Assembly (NCBI RefSeq): GCF_000220395.1 | Contig: NW_004087725.1 | Location: 1 to 64,000 of the forward strand | Direction: 5' to 3' | DNA from: Ichthyophthirius multifiliis | Lineage: Eukaryota; Ciliophora; Oligohymenophorea; Hymenostomatida | DNA: 64,000 nucleotides | In this document: positions 37,684-49,552 of the stretch, in pieces | How the letters are laid out: the number at the start of each line of letters is the position of its first letter | Numbering within the stretch: position 1 is the stretch's first letter | Program-made: the position numbers and the translations under genes | Notes under the pieces: model-generated | The model's database searches: none | What the model was told of the DNA's origin: nothing | The model's input: the letters and a program-made list of their open reading frames with translations, nothing else

Positions 37684-38073
37684 TTTTAATATTTTATTTT
37701 ATTTTGTTTTTGCTTTAGTTTTTATTTTTGTTATTTCTATTTTATTTAACTTTAAAAAATGTATAATAATTTAACTAACATATAAAAATTTGTGATTATT
37801 ATAAAATTAAAAGGTAGAAAATATTAGGTAATATAATATTTTTATAACCGTATAAATTAAAAAATTTGTTTTTTTAATTATACAATAAAATTAGGTAGAA
37901 TGTATTTTTTATTATTTTATATTATAAAAAAAAAATTAAAATAAAAAATATAATAAAGTATAAATAAAAAAATTAAAAAAAAAATTTAATTTAATAAATA
38001 TTTTGATAAAAATATTTTTATAAAATTTTTTTTTTTTGTGATTATTTTATATATTTTTATTTTTTCACTTTTT
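37684..38073. other. A/T-rich spacer
   Basis: About 390 bp between two minus-strand genes; no feature recognised. Confidence 0.5.
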
Positions 38074-40174
38074 TCAAAGATCAGATTTTTTTTTTTATTT
38101 ATTGTTTTTCTAGCTTTCATAACACATATTATCTATTTTAATTTTATCATTATTTGAATTTAATAACTCAATTTTATTATCTTTAATATTATTTATGAAT
38201 TATAATATATTCTAGTATGATAAATTCTGTTCAATTTGATACCTTTTTTTATAATAAATAAATAAAAAGATTTTATATTTTTATTTAAATACTTTGAATT
38301 TATGTTATTCAAAAATAAAACTAATTATTTATCTTTATATTCGTCTGTGATTAAATTTTTATTATTTTCGTAAAAATTACAACTATTATCTATATAGAAA
38401 TAATTAAAGTTATTATTAATAAATTCTTTTTTAATTCTTTATAATTTAATTAGATTATTTTTTAGATTTTATTTATCTTTAATATTAAATATTCCTATCA
38501 CACATATATTTTTAGAACATTAATTATCCAAATCTTCTTATTTTTTAATCAATTAAATTTATTATTTAATTATAATTTGTTATTTTTCTAATACTAAAAT
38601 ATTAAAGTATTCTATCAAATAATCATACTTGAATTATTCGTATTCAAATATTTTGTTTTTCTAGTTCTTTTAGTTCAAAATTGTATTTAAATAAGGTAAT
38701 TATTAAATATTAAAGTACTTTTTTTATTCTTATGTATAAGTAAAACAGATATTAAAATCAATATACTTATTATATCTTGATTAATAACTAATTTAAAGAA
38801 ATTAGAAGTTTTAAAAGTAGTCATTTTTATTATTAAATAAATAGGTTTAATATTTCTAATTTTTTTGTTTTTCGAAATTAATTTGACAAACATCATTAAA
38901 TATTTTTTAATTACTTTTATCAAAAATTTCTTAACTTAGTTATTATTTATTTTAATAATTTTATATTAATAAATAATCTGAAATTTTTTTTTAACCAGGA
39001 CCATATAAAATAAGGGATTAATTCTTTTTTTTTTAAATTAAATTAAATAAATATGAATATATATTATTATTTAAATATTATTCTTACTTATAATTAAGGA
39101 TAGAATTTAGATAATTCCTCATTAGTACAATTAAGATTATAATAGTTGAATAAATTACTAAAATCCTTTCTAATTTAATTCATTTATTTATCATTTTAAT
39201 TAGCCTAAATTCCAACTAAAATAAAGTTATTTGTATCACTCAAAATAATCTATAATATTTATTACATTTCTACATTTTTTATTGGTTAAGCTTTATCATT
39301 ATTATCAGTATATAAATTATTTTAGATGACTTTTTTATCCTCTTAAACTATATGATTAATGAATTTCTTAACAGCTTAAAAGTCAAATTTTTTATACGGA
39401 AATTCTTTATTTTTTATGCCCTCATCGTCATATTAAATAACTAAAAGTGCATTTCCTTGATTTATTTTTAAGTTGTTTCTAATTTTCACTTCATCATCTA
39501 CTACAATTCCAAACTTTTTTTTAAAAAAAAAATATTTAAATAAATATATATTTTAATAAATATATGTATATATATATTTTTACATCAAATCTTTCGTAAA
39601 ATAATCCACTTAAAGCTCTATAATAAGCAGGTATTTGTTAATAAAATTAATCATCAAAAAGAAGAACTTTATATTCTTTAGCAACTGATCCTATAAAATT
39701 TTCAAATTAATCCAATGAAATAATTTCTTTAACTAAATTAGGCAAATATTACAATGTTTTATAAGTTAATTCTTCAACACTTAAATTACCTTAATAAGGA
39801 ATTGTTTTATGCACTTTCTTATATTGTAACTAAGATTAGTCTATTTAGGGTTAGAAGAATGCTATATTTGGTAAATCATTTAAATATTAAGGTTAGCAAG
39901 CTGGTACATTTTCAATATCTTATTTTGATTTTAAGCTATCACAGTCTATGATATATGCGAGGACGAAATCTTCTACTTAATGGGTGTATTCTTAGAAAAT
40001 CTAATTCGATATTTCGCATTTTTAGCAGTCTTTCTATCTAGTAATTAATATTGTAATTAATTGATTTGGGTTTTCTTAAAGAACTTTGTAAATTTATTAG
40101 TAATTTGTTATTTGTTTTATTATAGAAAACGACTAACAGAAAAAGATGAATAAAAAAAGTTAGTAATATTTCAT
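38074..40174 (-). CDS. ER thioredoxin-fold protein, PDI-like, with CQKC motif
   Basis: ATG at 40174-40172 begins a signal peptide (YYQLFLFIFFCQSFS). A thioredoxin-like domain follows with the redox motif KDCQKC near residue 55, then VLAYIIDCD and a cis-Pro-like region (DLPNIAFFQPQ). A second thioredoxin-like module begins VKEIISLDQFENFIGSVAKE, with FGIVVDDEVKIRNNL and ALLVIQYDDEG. A third begins SLILYGPGQKK, and later comes ICVIGIFNIKDKQNL. This order (SP, redox Trx, non-redox Trx repeats) fits protein disulfide isomerase relatives that assist oxidative folding in the ER. No KDEL-like tail is seen; the end is KKKSDL. Introns at 39514-39583 and 39024-39087 join in phase. One base appears to be missing in the last exon near 38200, at an A/T run. 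Exact orthology is uncertain. Confidence 0.75.
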
Positions 40175-40401
40175 TTTTAATTTTACTTTATTTTGTTAAT
40201 TTTTTATTTATATGCTTTATTTTTTTTAAATATAATAAAAAAATTAAATCATATGTAAATAAAAAAAGAAATAGAAAAATAAAAAAATATATATTTTTTA
40301 TTTTATTTTTCAAATAAAAAAATTATAATGATATTAAATTAAAGTAAAAAATTTCTAAGTTTTAATATATATATATATATATAATAAAAGGATAAACATC
40401 A

Positions 40402-42006
40402 TCATTTTAAATTCAAAATCATTAAGGAAGGATTTTCTAAATAATCTCTCCATTAATTTGAAAATTTAGCCACAGTAGACCCATCAATAATTCTATGATC
40501 ACACCCAAAGCTAACATTCATTATTTATCTAGGAAGTAATTACCCTTCAACATATCTTGGTAAAGTTTAGACTTTTCCAAGTCCCACAATACAAACCTAA
40601 GGCGGTAAAATTAGAGGCGCAGTATAAGTACCGCCAATAGTTCCAATATTGGAAATACAAATAGTTCCATCGAAAAGTTCTTTTGGGCCCAAAGTGCCTT
40701 GTTCAGCTAGTTTAACTAATTTTTTAAGTTCTTTTTATACTTCAAGTACAGATAAGTTTTATACATTTTTAATATTGGGAACTACTAGACCATTCGGAGA
40801 ATCGACTGCTATTGTAATATTGTGACCTTAATTGAGAGTATATTCGAAAGGGGTATTTGTGTTATAATGACTGTTTAAAATTGGAAAATCTTAAAGGGCT
40901 AAAGAAAATGATTTGATAAAAATAGTCATAAAACTAACATTATTATTTAATTACTTTTTCCATTATTAACGAATTTCAGATAATTTTGTCAAATCAAATT
41001 CATCTTTATAATATAAATGTGGTATTTTGTTTGATTCAGTCATACTTTTTTACATTCCTTTCATAAATTCACTCATTTTAATCTGTTATTTTTTTTGAGT
41101 TTATGTTGTTGTAGTTGTTTCTTAGTTTTATTATGTTTATTAAGCTTATTATTAAGGTTATTTCTAAGGTTTTAGGTAATTTCTGATATCTTATTCTGTT
41201 ATACGACCGTCTTTTCCAGTCGGATTTTCTATAAGATTTAAATCTACTTTAAGTTCTTTTGCTAAAGCGCGTACAGGTGGAGTCGCTAGAATGTATTTCT
41301 CAGTTTGCTTTTGTTTGTTTTGAATTTTATTTTCTTTTGTTTTTAAATAATTTAATACATCTTCTTTCATTATGCGACCTTACTTTCCTGAACCTTAAAT
41401 TTCGCTTAAGTTTAAATTGTGTTCTCTTGCCATTGCTCGTGTTGAAGGACTTGTTAATTATTCTAGATTTTTTACATGTTAGGTTTATTATTCTTATTAA
41501 GGAGGTTAAATTGGTGATTCTTGCTGTTAATTAGGAGTGTCTTCTATTAAATAATCAAGGAATACTGATCCAACCTTTTTATTATTTGTTTATTTGTTTT
41601 TTTTATTTTATTTACTAAACAAGATTCATCTTCCTTATAATATAATTTATGCACTTTTCCTTCATATGAACTAGGAATTTGTGTAAATAGCTTATCTGTA
41701 GCTACATCAGCAATTGTTTAGAACTATTTAATTATTATTATATATTTTTTTCCTTTTTTTTATTGTTTACTTCATTAACTTAGTCACCTTCTTTAACATA
41801 GAGTTTTTTTACTATAGCTTCTTTTATATCTATTTTTTTTTTTTTTTTTAATTTTAAAAACTGGTATTTGCTTTTTATTTTTTAAAAGAATATACTTTCT
41901 CCCAAATCAGGCATTTTGAAAGGCTTAATTATAGCAAAAAAATAAGAATTTACAATAGTTTTGTTAATTTTTTTTATATTTTTGATAATTTTAATAAATG
42001 CTACAT
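40402..42006 (-). CDS. DBT: Branched-chain 2-oxoacid dehydrogenase E2 (dihydrolipoyl transacylase)
   Basis: This mitochondrial enzyme is the core of the complex that degrades Leu, Ile and Val. From ATG 42006-42004 there is a basic presequence, then the lipoyl domain MPDLGENIKEAIVKKLYVK with the lipoyl Lys in DVATDKLF. Two peripheral-subunit-binding-like units follow (SPSTRAMAREHNLNLSEIQG and TPPVRALAKELKVDLNLIEN). The catalytic acyltransferase domain ends with the active-site motif CDHRIIDGSTVAKF. FTQIP after the lipoyl Lys is typical of the branched-chain type. Introns: 41830-41895, 41724-41770, 41575-41615. One base seems missing in the T-run 41968-41975 inside the presequence. The rest of the long last exon is intact to TGA 40404-40402. 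The two tandem binding domains are unusual. Confidence 0.93.
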
Positions 42007-43403
42007 TTTTTTTTAATTTTTAAATTTATAAAAAATGCGTATTATCTTGGTAATAATATGTATTTTTTCCTTTGTAATAAATACTTTTTAATACAATATA
42101 TTACTATTTTTAAGATATTTTTATTTAATTTTTTATTTGAAAAGAAAAATAGATTAAATTTTATATAATAATAAAATATTTAAAAATACTTTTCTTTTTC
42201 TTACAATATAAATAGAAATTTTTTTTTTTTAATTATGTTTAACTTAAAAAAAAAAATACTTAATAAATTTAGAAGTTTTTAAAATAAATTAAAAATTTAT
42301 AATCTGTATTTTACTTCGTAATTATTAAAATTATTATTTTTATCTATGTATTTTTCAAATTATAATAATTATCTCAAATATTCTTATTATTTTCACATTA
42401 TTCTTGTTCTATTGCATAATTTTTGTGTATTCTCTTTGAATAATCATAAAAAATATTTATTTAAATAACTTTTAATTTATGCTTTATATAAAAAGTAATA
42501 TAAGAAATTTAAAAAATATACATATTATTATTATTTTATTCATATTTATTGTGCGTTTTTTTTTTATTAAATTATAGCTAGCCTTAAGTTATTCAAATTA
42601 AATTATTTTTAACATATTTTTAATATTTTTCAGTTTGAAAACTTATTTATATTTTTTTTAATTTTCTTTTATATAAAATGGATTTAATTATATAAAAAAA
42701 TTGATATTAACTTTTTAGAAAAAATTTAACTAGATAAATTATATTTATTAAGATAAATCTTAATATTTTTATGTTTATAAAACATTTTTAAAGGCTATTC
42801 CTTAATAAATATTAAAACTATTATAATCTGATATTAATAGATCTTAGAAATTTTTATCAGATATAAATTATATATTAAATATCTATTCATTTTTAAGAAT
42901 TTTATAAAATATAGGGCAATATAAAAAAAAAGTTTTAAAAATAAATAATATATGGATGAAAAAATTTGTTATTCTAATTTACATTTAGAAAATTACGAAT
43001 CTATTTAATCTTAATATTGAAAATATATAAAACAAATTTATGAAAATAAATAAAGATAATACAGTATATATATATTTGAAAATAATTCCATATACATATT
43101 ATTATAATAATTAATGATTACATCTTATTAAGGTTAATTAAGTTATGGATTATTAGGAAAAGAAATTTTAAAAATTAAATAAGTAAAAAATATAAAAAGA
43201 AAAAATTTTATTTAAGAATGCTATAAAAATTTTAAAAATAAGTTTTGATTAAAAATTAAATTGAAAGAAATAAATAAAAAATATTTAATAAAAAATTTTA
43301 CTATTTATTGACATAAACAATAATATTATATATATTATTATATAAAAATATTTTATTTAATTAATTTTTATATTATTTTTTTACTTAATATTTTTAATTA
43401 AGA
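42007..43403. other. Divergent intergenic region with a weak ORF
   Basis: About 1.4 kb between the start of the E2 gene (-) and NCBP2 (+). It is mostly featureless A/T DNA, apart from the short plus-strand frame at 42952-43248, listed separately. Confidence 0.45.
42952..43248 (+). CDS. Doubtful small ORF with in-frame TGA
   Basis: ATG 42952 opens a frame reading DEKICYSNLHLENYESIQSQ, coding-like, then TGA at 43018-43020. The same frame continues (KYIKQIYENKQRQYS; SYQGQLSYGLLGKEILKIKQ) to TGA 43246-43248. Either this is a gene fragment with a nonsense change, or two compensating assembly errors or a missed intron hide a small protein. No family is recognised. Confidence 0.25.
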
Positions 43404-44010
43404 ATGGCTTCATATTTATACGAAAGTTTAGAACCAAAAAGTTAATACTATGATAAAAGATCTAATTTAAGCGAAAAAGAATATGCTGAAAAATTATTAA
43501 ACACAACTACAGTATATGTAGGTAATTTACATTGCAATTCGTCTGAAAATTCGCTTTATGAGCTTTTTTAAAGAGCAGGATAAGTAAAAGATATAATTAT
43601 GGGAGTTACTGAAAATGGAGAATTCGCGGGTTTTTGTTTTGTAATGTAAAAATCAAAATTATATATATATAAAAATTAAATAATATTAAATATTAAAAGA
43701 TATAATACACATGAATAAGCAAGAAACGCAGTTGAATTTTTATCACATACAAGGTTTATTTTAATTTTGAAAAAAATTATTTTAAATTAAATTTTTATTT
43801 ACATATAATTAGATTATATGATAGAGTAATTCGTGTAGATTATGATTATGGATTTGTAGAAGGCAGATAATTCGGAAGAGGAATAAATGGCTATTAAAAA
43901 AGAGATTAATATAGATAAAATAATGATGCAGGAAGACATAATGTTCATAATTAATGGAAACAATAGTAGTATTAAAATAGAATGAATAAATAATAATAAT
44001 AATAATAATA

Positions 44011-44063
<53 letters not shown>

Positions 44064-44190
44064 TTAAATAAAAGAAATTTTAAGTAATAATTTTTAATAT
44101 TTAGTTATATTTATTTATTTTATAATAATTAAAAAGAAAAATAGAAGTATATCTAATTCTTAAGAAAAAAATTAAAAAAAAGTAAAAATA
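43404..44190 (+). CDS. NCBP2: Nuclear cap-binding protein subunit 2 (CBP20)
   Basis: With CBP80 this protein binds the m7G cap of new nuclear transcripts and aids splicing and export. ATG 43404 gives ASYLYESLEPKSQYYDKRSN, whose Tyr residues match the cap-stacking N-terminus. The RRM follows: TTVYVGNLHCNSSENSLYEL (RNP2), IIMGVTENGEFAGFCFVIY (RNP1), ARNAVEFLSHTRLYDRVIRV, then DYGFVEGRQFGRG, the conserved cap-binding C-terminal loop. Introns at 43646-43699 and 43754-43812 have consistent phases. After a Gln/Arg/Asn region the frame enters an (AAT)n tract at 43988-44062. The stop is uncertain and may be TGA near 44191 if a base is missing in the tract. The core is intact. Confidence 0.93.
43988..44062. 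repeat. (TAA/AAT)n trinucleotide repeat
   Basis: About 25 units with one interruption near 44013, at the 3' end of NCBP2. It reads as poly-Gln then poly-Asn across the interruption. Confidence 0.9.
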
Positions 44191-44412
44191 TGATGTTATC
44201 GAAATTTATTGTTAAAATCAATTATAATATATATTTTTTTTTTTATATATAAAATTTATTAATATAATTATTTATAGTTTTTAATAATTATAATTCATAT
44301 TTTTAAATATTTTATTATTTATATGATTAATATATCTTATAAATATAATCTATTGATAAAAAAAAGAAAATAATTGTTAACACGTAAAAAAATATAAATT
44401 CAAAAATTAAAC

Positions 44413-44450
<38 letters not shown>

Positions 44451-44529
44451 TTTTAAAAGAATTAAAAATTTACTAAAATCAAAAATTAAATTATAAAAAA
44501 GAATATAAATATAAAAAATATAATTATAA
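44191..44529. other. Short A/T spacer with TA tract
   Basis: About 340 bp between NCBP2 and TCF25, with a TA tract at 44418-44442. Nothing else was recognised. Confidence 0.5.
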
Positions 44530-46645
44530 ATGAGTTCGCGTTAAGCACGTAAATTATTAAAAGAAAAAGAAGAATAAAAAATACAAGAACTTCTTTTAAA
44601 AAATGATAAATAAGATTAAGATTAAGAAAAAATAGAAAATGAAATAAAATAATCATAAAATAAACCAAAATTTTTTTTTAAATGGATTCTAGTAGTTGTG
44701 AGAGTGAAAAAGAAGAAAATTAAGAAGAAAAATAAATCGAAAAAGATTAAAATAATTAATAAATTAATAATTAAAAAAAAAAAAAAAAAAATAAGAAAAA
44801 AAATAATTAAAAAAAAAAAGATGAAAAATAAGAAGAATAAAAAGACCAAGAAGAAATCAATAAAATTATTGAGGACATAAAAAAAAGTTCCCAAACAAAA
44901 ACCGAATATGAATAATAAGAAGAAACTAAGCAAACCGAATTAATAAACGAAAATCTAAATCTAAAATCGACCTTATAAATAATTAAACCTAAATTAAACT
45001 ACAATAAAGAACTTTAAAGATATTTTAAAGGTGCAAAACTGACCGAAAACTCTAACAATGATGAATAAGAAAATGAATTAGCCTAAATGGGCATCAGAAA
45101 TAAAAGAATGGCTCGTTTGTATAAAAATCAAATAAAAAAATATAAAACAATTAAATAAATGAATCTTGTATATGATAATAAATCCCGTTCTCCAGTCCCT
45201 GAAAGATTTAATTGTGAATTTGTGGAAGAAAATAAACTCGGATAAAGGGTTTATAAGCTTATTCCAACCCCAAGATATGTCTAATTATAGGAATAATATG
45301 AAAGTTTATAAGGTTAAATGGACCCTTAGGTGGTTTTTGATTTTTTATAAAATAATCCTTTTATAGTAGACGCATTGTATAATATGTTTGAGTTTTTTAG
45401 ACTTTAAGGTAATTTTAAGGAAGCAAACGCAATGTTAGAATAGATTCTTTTCATTTACGAAGATTGCTTTGGGTATGAATTTGGTAAAATTTTCGACGAT
45501 TGCGAGAATATTTACTGTTTGTAATTTATGGATAATAAATTCGCGAATTCTTTATTTAATGCTTTATTGAAATTTATCGATTTATTAGGAAAAAAAGGGT
45601 GCTATAGATCAGCTTTGGAATACAATAAATTTCTTTTGAAATTAAATGTGGAAGAAGACCCTAGTGGAGCACTTTTGTGTTTAGATTATAATGCTTTGAG
45701 TTCCAAATAGTATGATTATTTGGAATATTTTGTGAAGTTTTTTGCCAAAGAAATATATAAAAACTCCAAGTATTCGATTCTTTTATGCCTAATTATGTTT
45801 ATTCGGTTTCTTTGGCTAAGTTTGCCAAAAAAATGCTCTTTAATGAAAATGAATGTAATATTTCTATAAGCGATATGATAAAAATTAGAAAAGAAGATTT
45901 CGAAAAAGCTTAAAATATAGAAGAAGGGAATACTGATTATAATCATAATGTAATACTTTTGAGTGCTATTTTATTATATCCTGGGTTAATTAAATAATTG
46001 GGGACTGCCTTAGAATATACTAAAAGTACATTATCACATTCTTCTTTTGTAGATTGGTAAAAGAAGAGTTTTAAAGATATTTTTTCTCACCCTTTTTTTG
46101 AATAAAGCGTGCCTTATTATGCATTTTTGAGATTAGGAAATAATGAAGATGTGGAAGGATTACTGAAAATATATGATATTTATACAGAAAGATCAAAGAT
46201 TTTATGGAAAGATAATAAAATTCAAATATGGGTTAAAGCAGTTTGCGGTCATATATTGAATATAATTGAAAAAGGAGAGTTTGTATATGAAGAATGGGTA
46301 TAAAAAATGGTTTTGGAATAAAATAAAAATATATTACCGTTTGCACTTAATAGATATAAAATTTTATAAAAAGCTAATTTTAGTGAAAATATTGAAAGAT
46401 TAGATTTAAATAATATATAAGATAATGAATAGAATGGAGGTAATAATAATTTAAATAATAATTATAATCCCTTAAATATGAATCAGGGACTACTTTCAGT
46501 TATTGCTTAGAGTATTTTACCTTGGTATCATTTACCTTAATAAGGTAATAATAATTAAAATGGTTTAGATTAAAACATGGAGAATTTTTAAGACGAAGAA
46601 GACTATTATGAAGATGAAGATAATAATGAATAAGATTATTAATGA
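44530..46645 (+). CDS. TCF25: TCF25/Nulp1 homologue (ribosome quality-control factor family)
   Basis: ATG 44530 starts SSRQARKLLKEKEEQKIQEL, then a Lys/Glu-rich low-complexity region. The conserved core includes LAQMGIRNKRMARLYKNQ, SRSPVPERFNCEFVEENK, VVFDFLQNNPFIVDALYNM, GKKGCYRSALEYNKFLLKLN, EEDPSGALLCLDYNALSSK, LLSAILLYPGLIKQL and, near the end, SILPWYHLP before an acidic tail (DEEDYYEDEDNNEQD). Order and spacing match TCF25, which in yeast (Rqc1) acts in the ribosome quality-control complex. TGA is at 46643-46645. The frame changes at the T-run 44671-44679, in the Lys-rich region, and near 45770; otherwise the long conserved part reads through. No intron is needed. Confidence 0.92.
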
Positions 46646-46689
46646 ATATATATTTTATTTATTAATGTTTTTGTTTTTTTTTTTTTTTT

Positions 46690-47571
46690 TCATTAAATAA
46701 TTTTAAATATACTATCTATTTTTTTATTTAAAGTTGTTTCTTAAGAATTTATTTATTTAAAAATTTCCTCTTTTATAACATTAATGTAATTTTCTGTGTT
46801 ACTTATCTTTTAAACTATAAGAAGATTTTCCCCTTATATATCTTAAATTGTGTTTTGGAAATCAGTTATAATTTAAGAACAGGAATCTTTATATATTCCG
46901 GCCAATTATTTTAGACTTTCGTGAGTTTCTTCTTCAATTTTTTAAACTAAGGAATTTAATTTTTATATTTAGTCGTTTTTCTCTTCTATTTATACTTTCT
47001 AATTGTTGATATTTGTAACTTATTCCTTCATTTATTCAAATTCTGATTATAAATTTACATATTTTTGATTGTTTGTATGTAATTGGTATTTAAAATTATT
47101 CTAGAATTCCCTAAAGTCGTTTATATTAGGCAATTAACATTTTATTTGATTTATTTCTTGTTAAATATTAAATCTGTCCTTTGTCAATATGTCGATTCTG
47201 TTTGAATTATTGTTAATTATAATTCTTACTTTATCTAAAAAAAGTCTGTTTTCTTCACTTGTTTATTATCTATATTATTCCATTAAATATTCATTTTATT
47301 AAATTTCAGATCTTAAATTTTCGAACATATCTTTTTCACTTTTTTAACTTATTTCTTCAACTTTTATTTCTATTAATTATATTCTTTGACTTAATTCGAT
47401 TATTGTTTATTAAACTGTGCTCTTTACTCCTTATATTTCTTCGGTTAATACATCTGCTAATGTATTAAATGCTTATCTAAGGGCTCCTATTTATTATTAA
47501 ATTAGTTTTTCGCTTTATAGATTTTCATAATCCGTATTATTTATATTTTAAAAGTTTAAGTTTTTATACAT
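46690..47571 (-). CDS. Coiled-coil protein, 293 aa, intact
   Basis: A single intact minus-strand frame runs from ATG 47571-47569 to TGA 46692-46690, without introns. The whole length is heptad-patterned with few hydrophobic patches: IGALRQAFNTLADVLTEEIQ, EEISQKSEKDMFENLRSE, FLDKVRIIINNNSNRIDIL, FEQMKEQVTNINNQKVQ. The regular 11/7-residue periodicity with TVQQTIIELSQRIQLIEIK is reminiscent of SF-assemblin/giardin-type striated-fibre proteins, which form rootlets of basal bodies in ciliates. That resemblance is by pattern only. It is convergent with TCF25 (44 bp apart at the 3' ends), the tightest spacing in the window. Confidence 0.75.
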
Positions 47572-47843
47572 TTTTTATTTTGTAAAAATTTAAATCTATA
47601 TATATAATTTTATTTAATTTATAAATACATTAATAATTTTTAATTTTTTTTTATTTTTATTAATTTAAAAATAATTATTTATTTTTATTTAAAAAAATAT
47701 ATAATTAATAATGCAAAATGTTAATATAAATATATAATAAGTTTCAAAATGAAATAAATGAAAATTATTTTTATTTATTTTTCATAAGATATTACAAATT
47801 AATATTTTTATAAATAAAAAATAAAATTTTTAAGTTATTAAAT

Positions 47844-49552
47844 TCAATATTTTTAATATTTTTTTGTTTCATCATATTATTTATATTTATTATATTAATT
47901 ATTTCCAAAATATACACCTTTTCTTTTATTATTTTAAAAATTAGATTAATTACTACTATTATTAATATTCCCATTTTAATAATTATATTTATTAAAAGGT
48001 TTATTTCCAGTTTAATTAAATTTTTATTTTGGTACAGGCATATGATCTTAACTATTTAAATTACTTCTTTCAGGCTAATAATGAAATTCTTTATCAAAAA
48101 CAGGCATTCTTAAATAATTAAAAATAAAAATAAAAATAAAATTTATTTATTTATATTTTATTTATTTAATTTTTTAAATTAAAAAATATTATATACTAAT
48201 CATGTGTACAAGGTAAAGGTTATGTTGTAAAATATTCGTGTTCTAAAGCTTATTTTGAATCTAATCTATCTTCTGGATTTATCACTAATAATGCTGATAA
48301 ATAATCAAGTGTTGCTGAATCTATATCTGGTATTTTTGACCTCATATAAGAAGTTAATTATGGTTCATATTCTTTTTTTGCCTTTTTTTATTATAAAATT
48401 TAATTTAAAAATATATATTTTTTTAAATACTTATAATTCTTTCCAATTTTTACATTAAGTTAATCCTATCCATTATTCAGGATCAGGTGCTCCACATTTA
48501 TCATATATTTATTCAATTTAATTGCTTTCCGTTTTTCCATTAAACAAAGGTTCGCTTAAAAGAAGTTCAGCCATAAAACATCCAGCACTCCAAACATCGC
48601 TTTTAAAACTATAATTTCTATCGCCTTATAAATAATAATAATAAAAAAAAAATTATCATTTATAAATTTATTTTTGGTTTTAATTTTCTACCAAATAATA
48701 TTTCAGGGGCTCTATACCAAAGCGTTACTACTACAGATGTTAAAGGACGAAGTAAAGGTTTTTCCACTTATCTTGCCAAACCAAAATCTCCTATTTTTAA
48801 TATTCCTTCTTTATTAAGGAGAAGATTAGCGCCTTTATATTTTTTATTATTATTATTTATTTATATATATATATTTATATTTTTATACTTTTTAAGTCTC
48901 TATGTATTGTATTTTATGAATGAAGATATTAAAGTCCTGAAAACAATTGCTTCATTAAACATTTTATTTATTGTGTTGTAAATTATTTATGCTTTTTTAT
49001 TAGGCCTTATAGGTCGTGCTCCATATAATCAAAAACTAGAAAAGTAGTAACTTTTTACTATCTCTTATCTTTCATGCCTAATATTATTTTATATATTTAT
49101 TTTATATATTAAATTGATAAAAAAATTATACAAGCAGTTTTCATTGTTACGATTTCGTTTATTTTTAGAATATTTTAATGGTTTAATTTTTATAAAAGCT
49201 TTATTTCTCTTAGTGCTGTAATTGGAAACTATATTACAAAAAATAAAAAAATTATATACTATGTAATTTTATTACTCCATCTTTTTCTTTTGAAACGTCT
49301 AATTATTTTAATGCAAAATATTTATCTTTAATTTCTTTTTTATATGCTTTATATACTCGTCTTGTTATTTTTAAATATTATATTTTTTAGCTTTAAAAAA
49401 ATGTACCCATATGTACCAGAACCAACTTCGTGTAATATTTCGTATTATTCATAAAGGTCTTTTGATTTTAATTATTCTAAAGTTACTCTTTCACAATAAA
49501 GGATATCTTTTTCTGATATTTCACCTTCTTCATATTAATCGCATTAATCCAT
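47844..49552 (-). CDS. CDK9-like (PITALRE) cyclin-dependent kinase
   Basis: Start ATG is 49552-49550. Motifs in order: [14 protein letters not shown] (glycine loop), YFALKQL (Lys), [12 protein letters not shown], which carries the PITALRE signature of CDK9 in the cyclin-binding helix, [12 protein letters not shown] (hinge), THRDLKSANLLL-type catalytic loop (IHRDLKSANLLL), [10 protein letters not shown]-loop [28 protein letters not shown] and the final lobe helix EDRLDSKQALEHEYF. The C-terminal tail is Asn/Gln-rich ([15 protein letters not shown]). The first four introns are 49361-49406, 49229-49275, 49078-49131 and 48833-48888, with all phases matching; about three more follow. TGA is at 47846-47844. 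By family it should phosphorylate the RNA polymerase II C-terminal domain with a cyclin T-like partner; CDK12/13-type kinases are the main alternative. Confidence 0.9.

Noticed and set aside
44486-44933. Hydrophobic minus-strand frames that look like membrane proteins
   Set aside because: They are the reverse complement of the Lys/Glu-rich region of TCF25; AAA/GAA codons read backwards give Phe and Leu runs.
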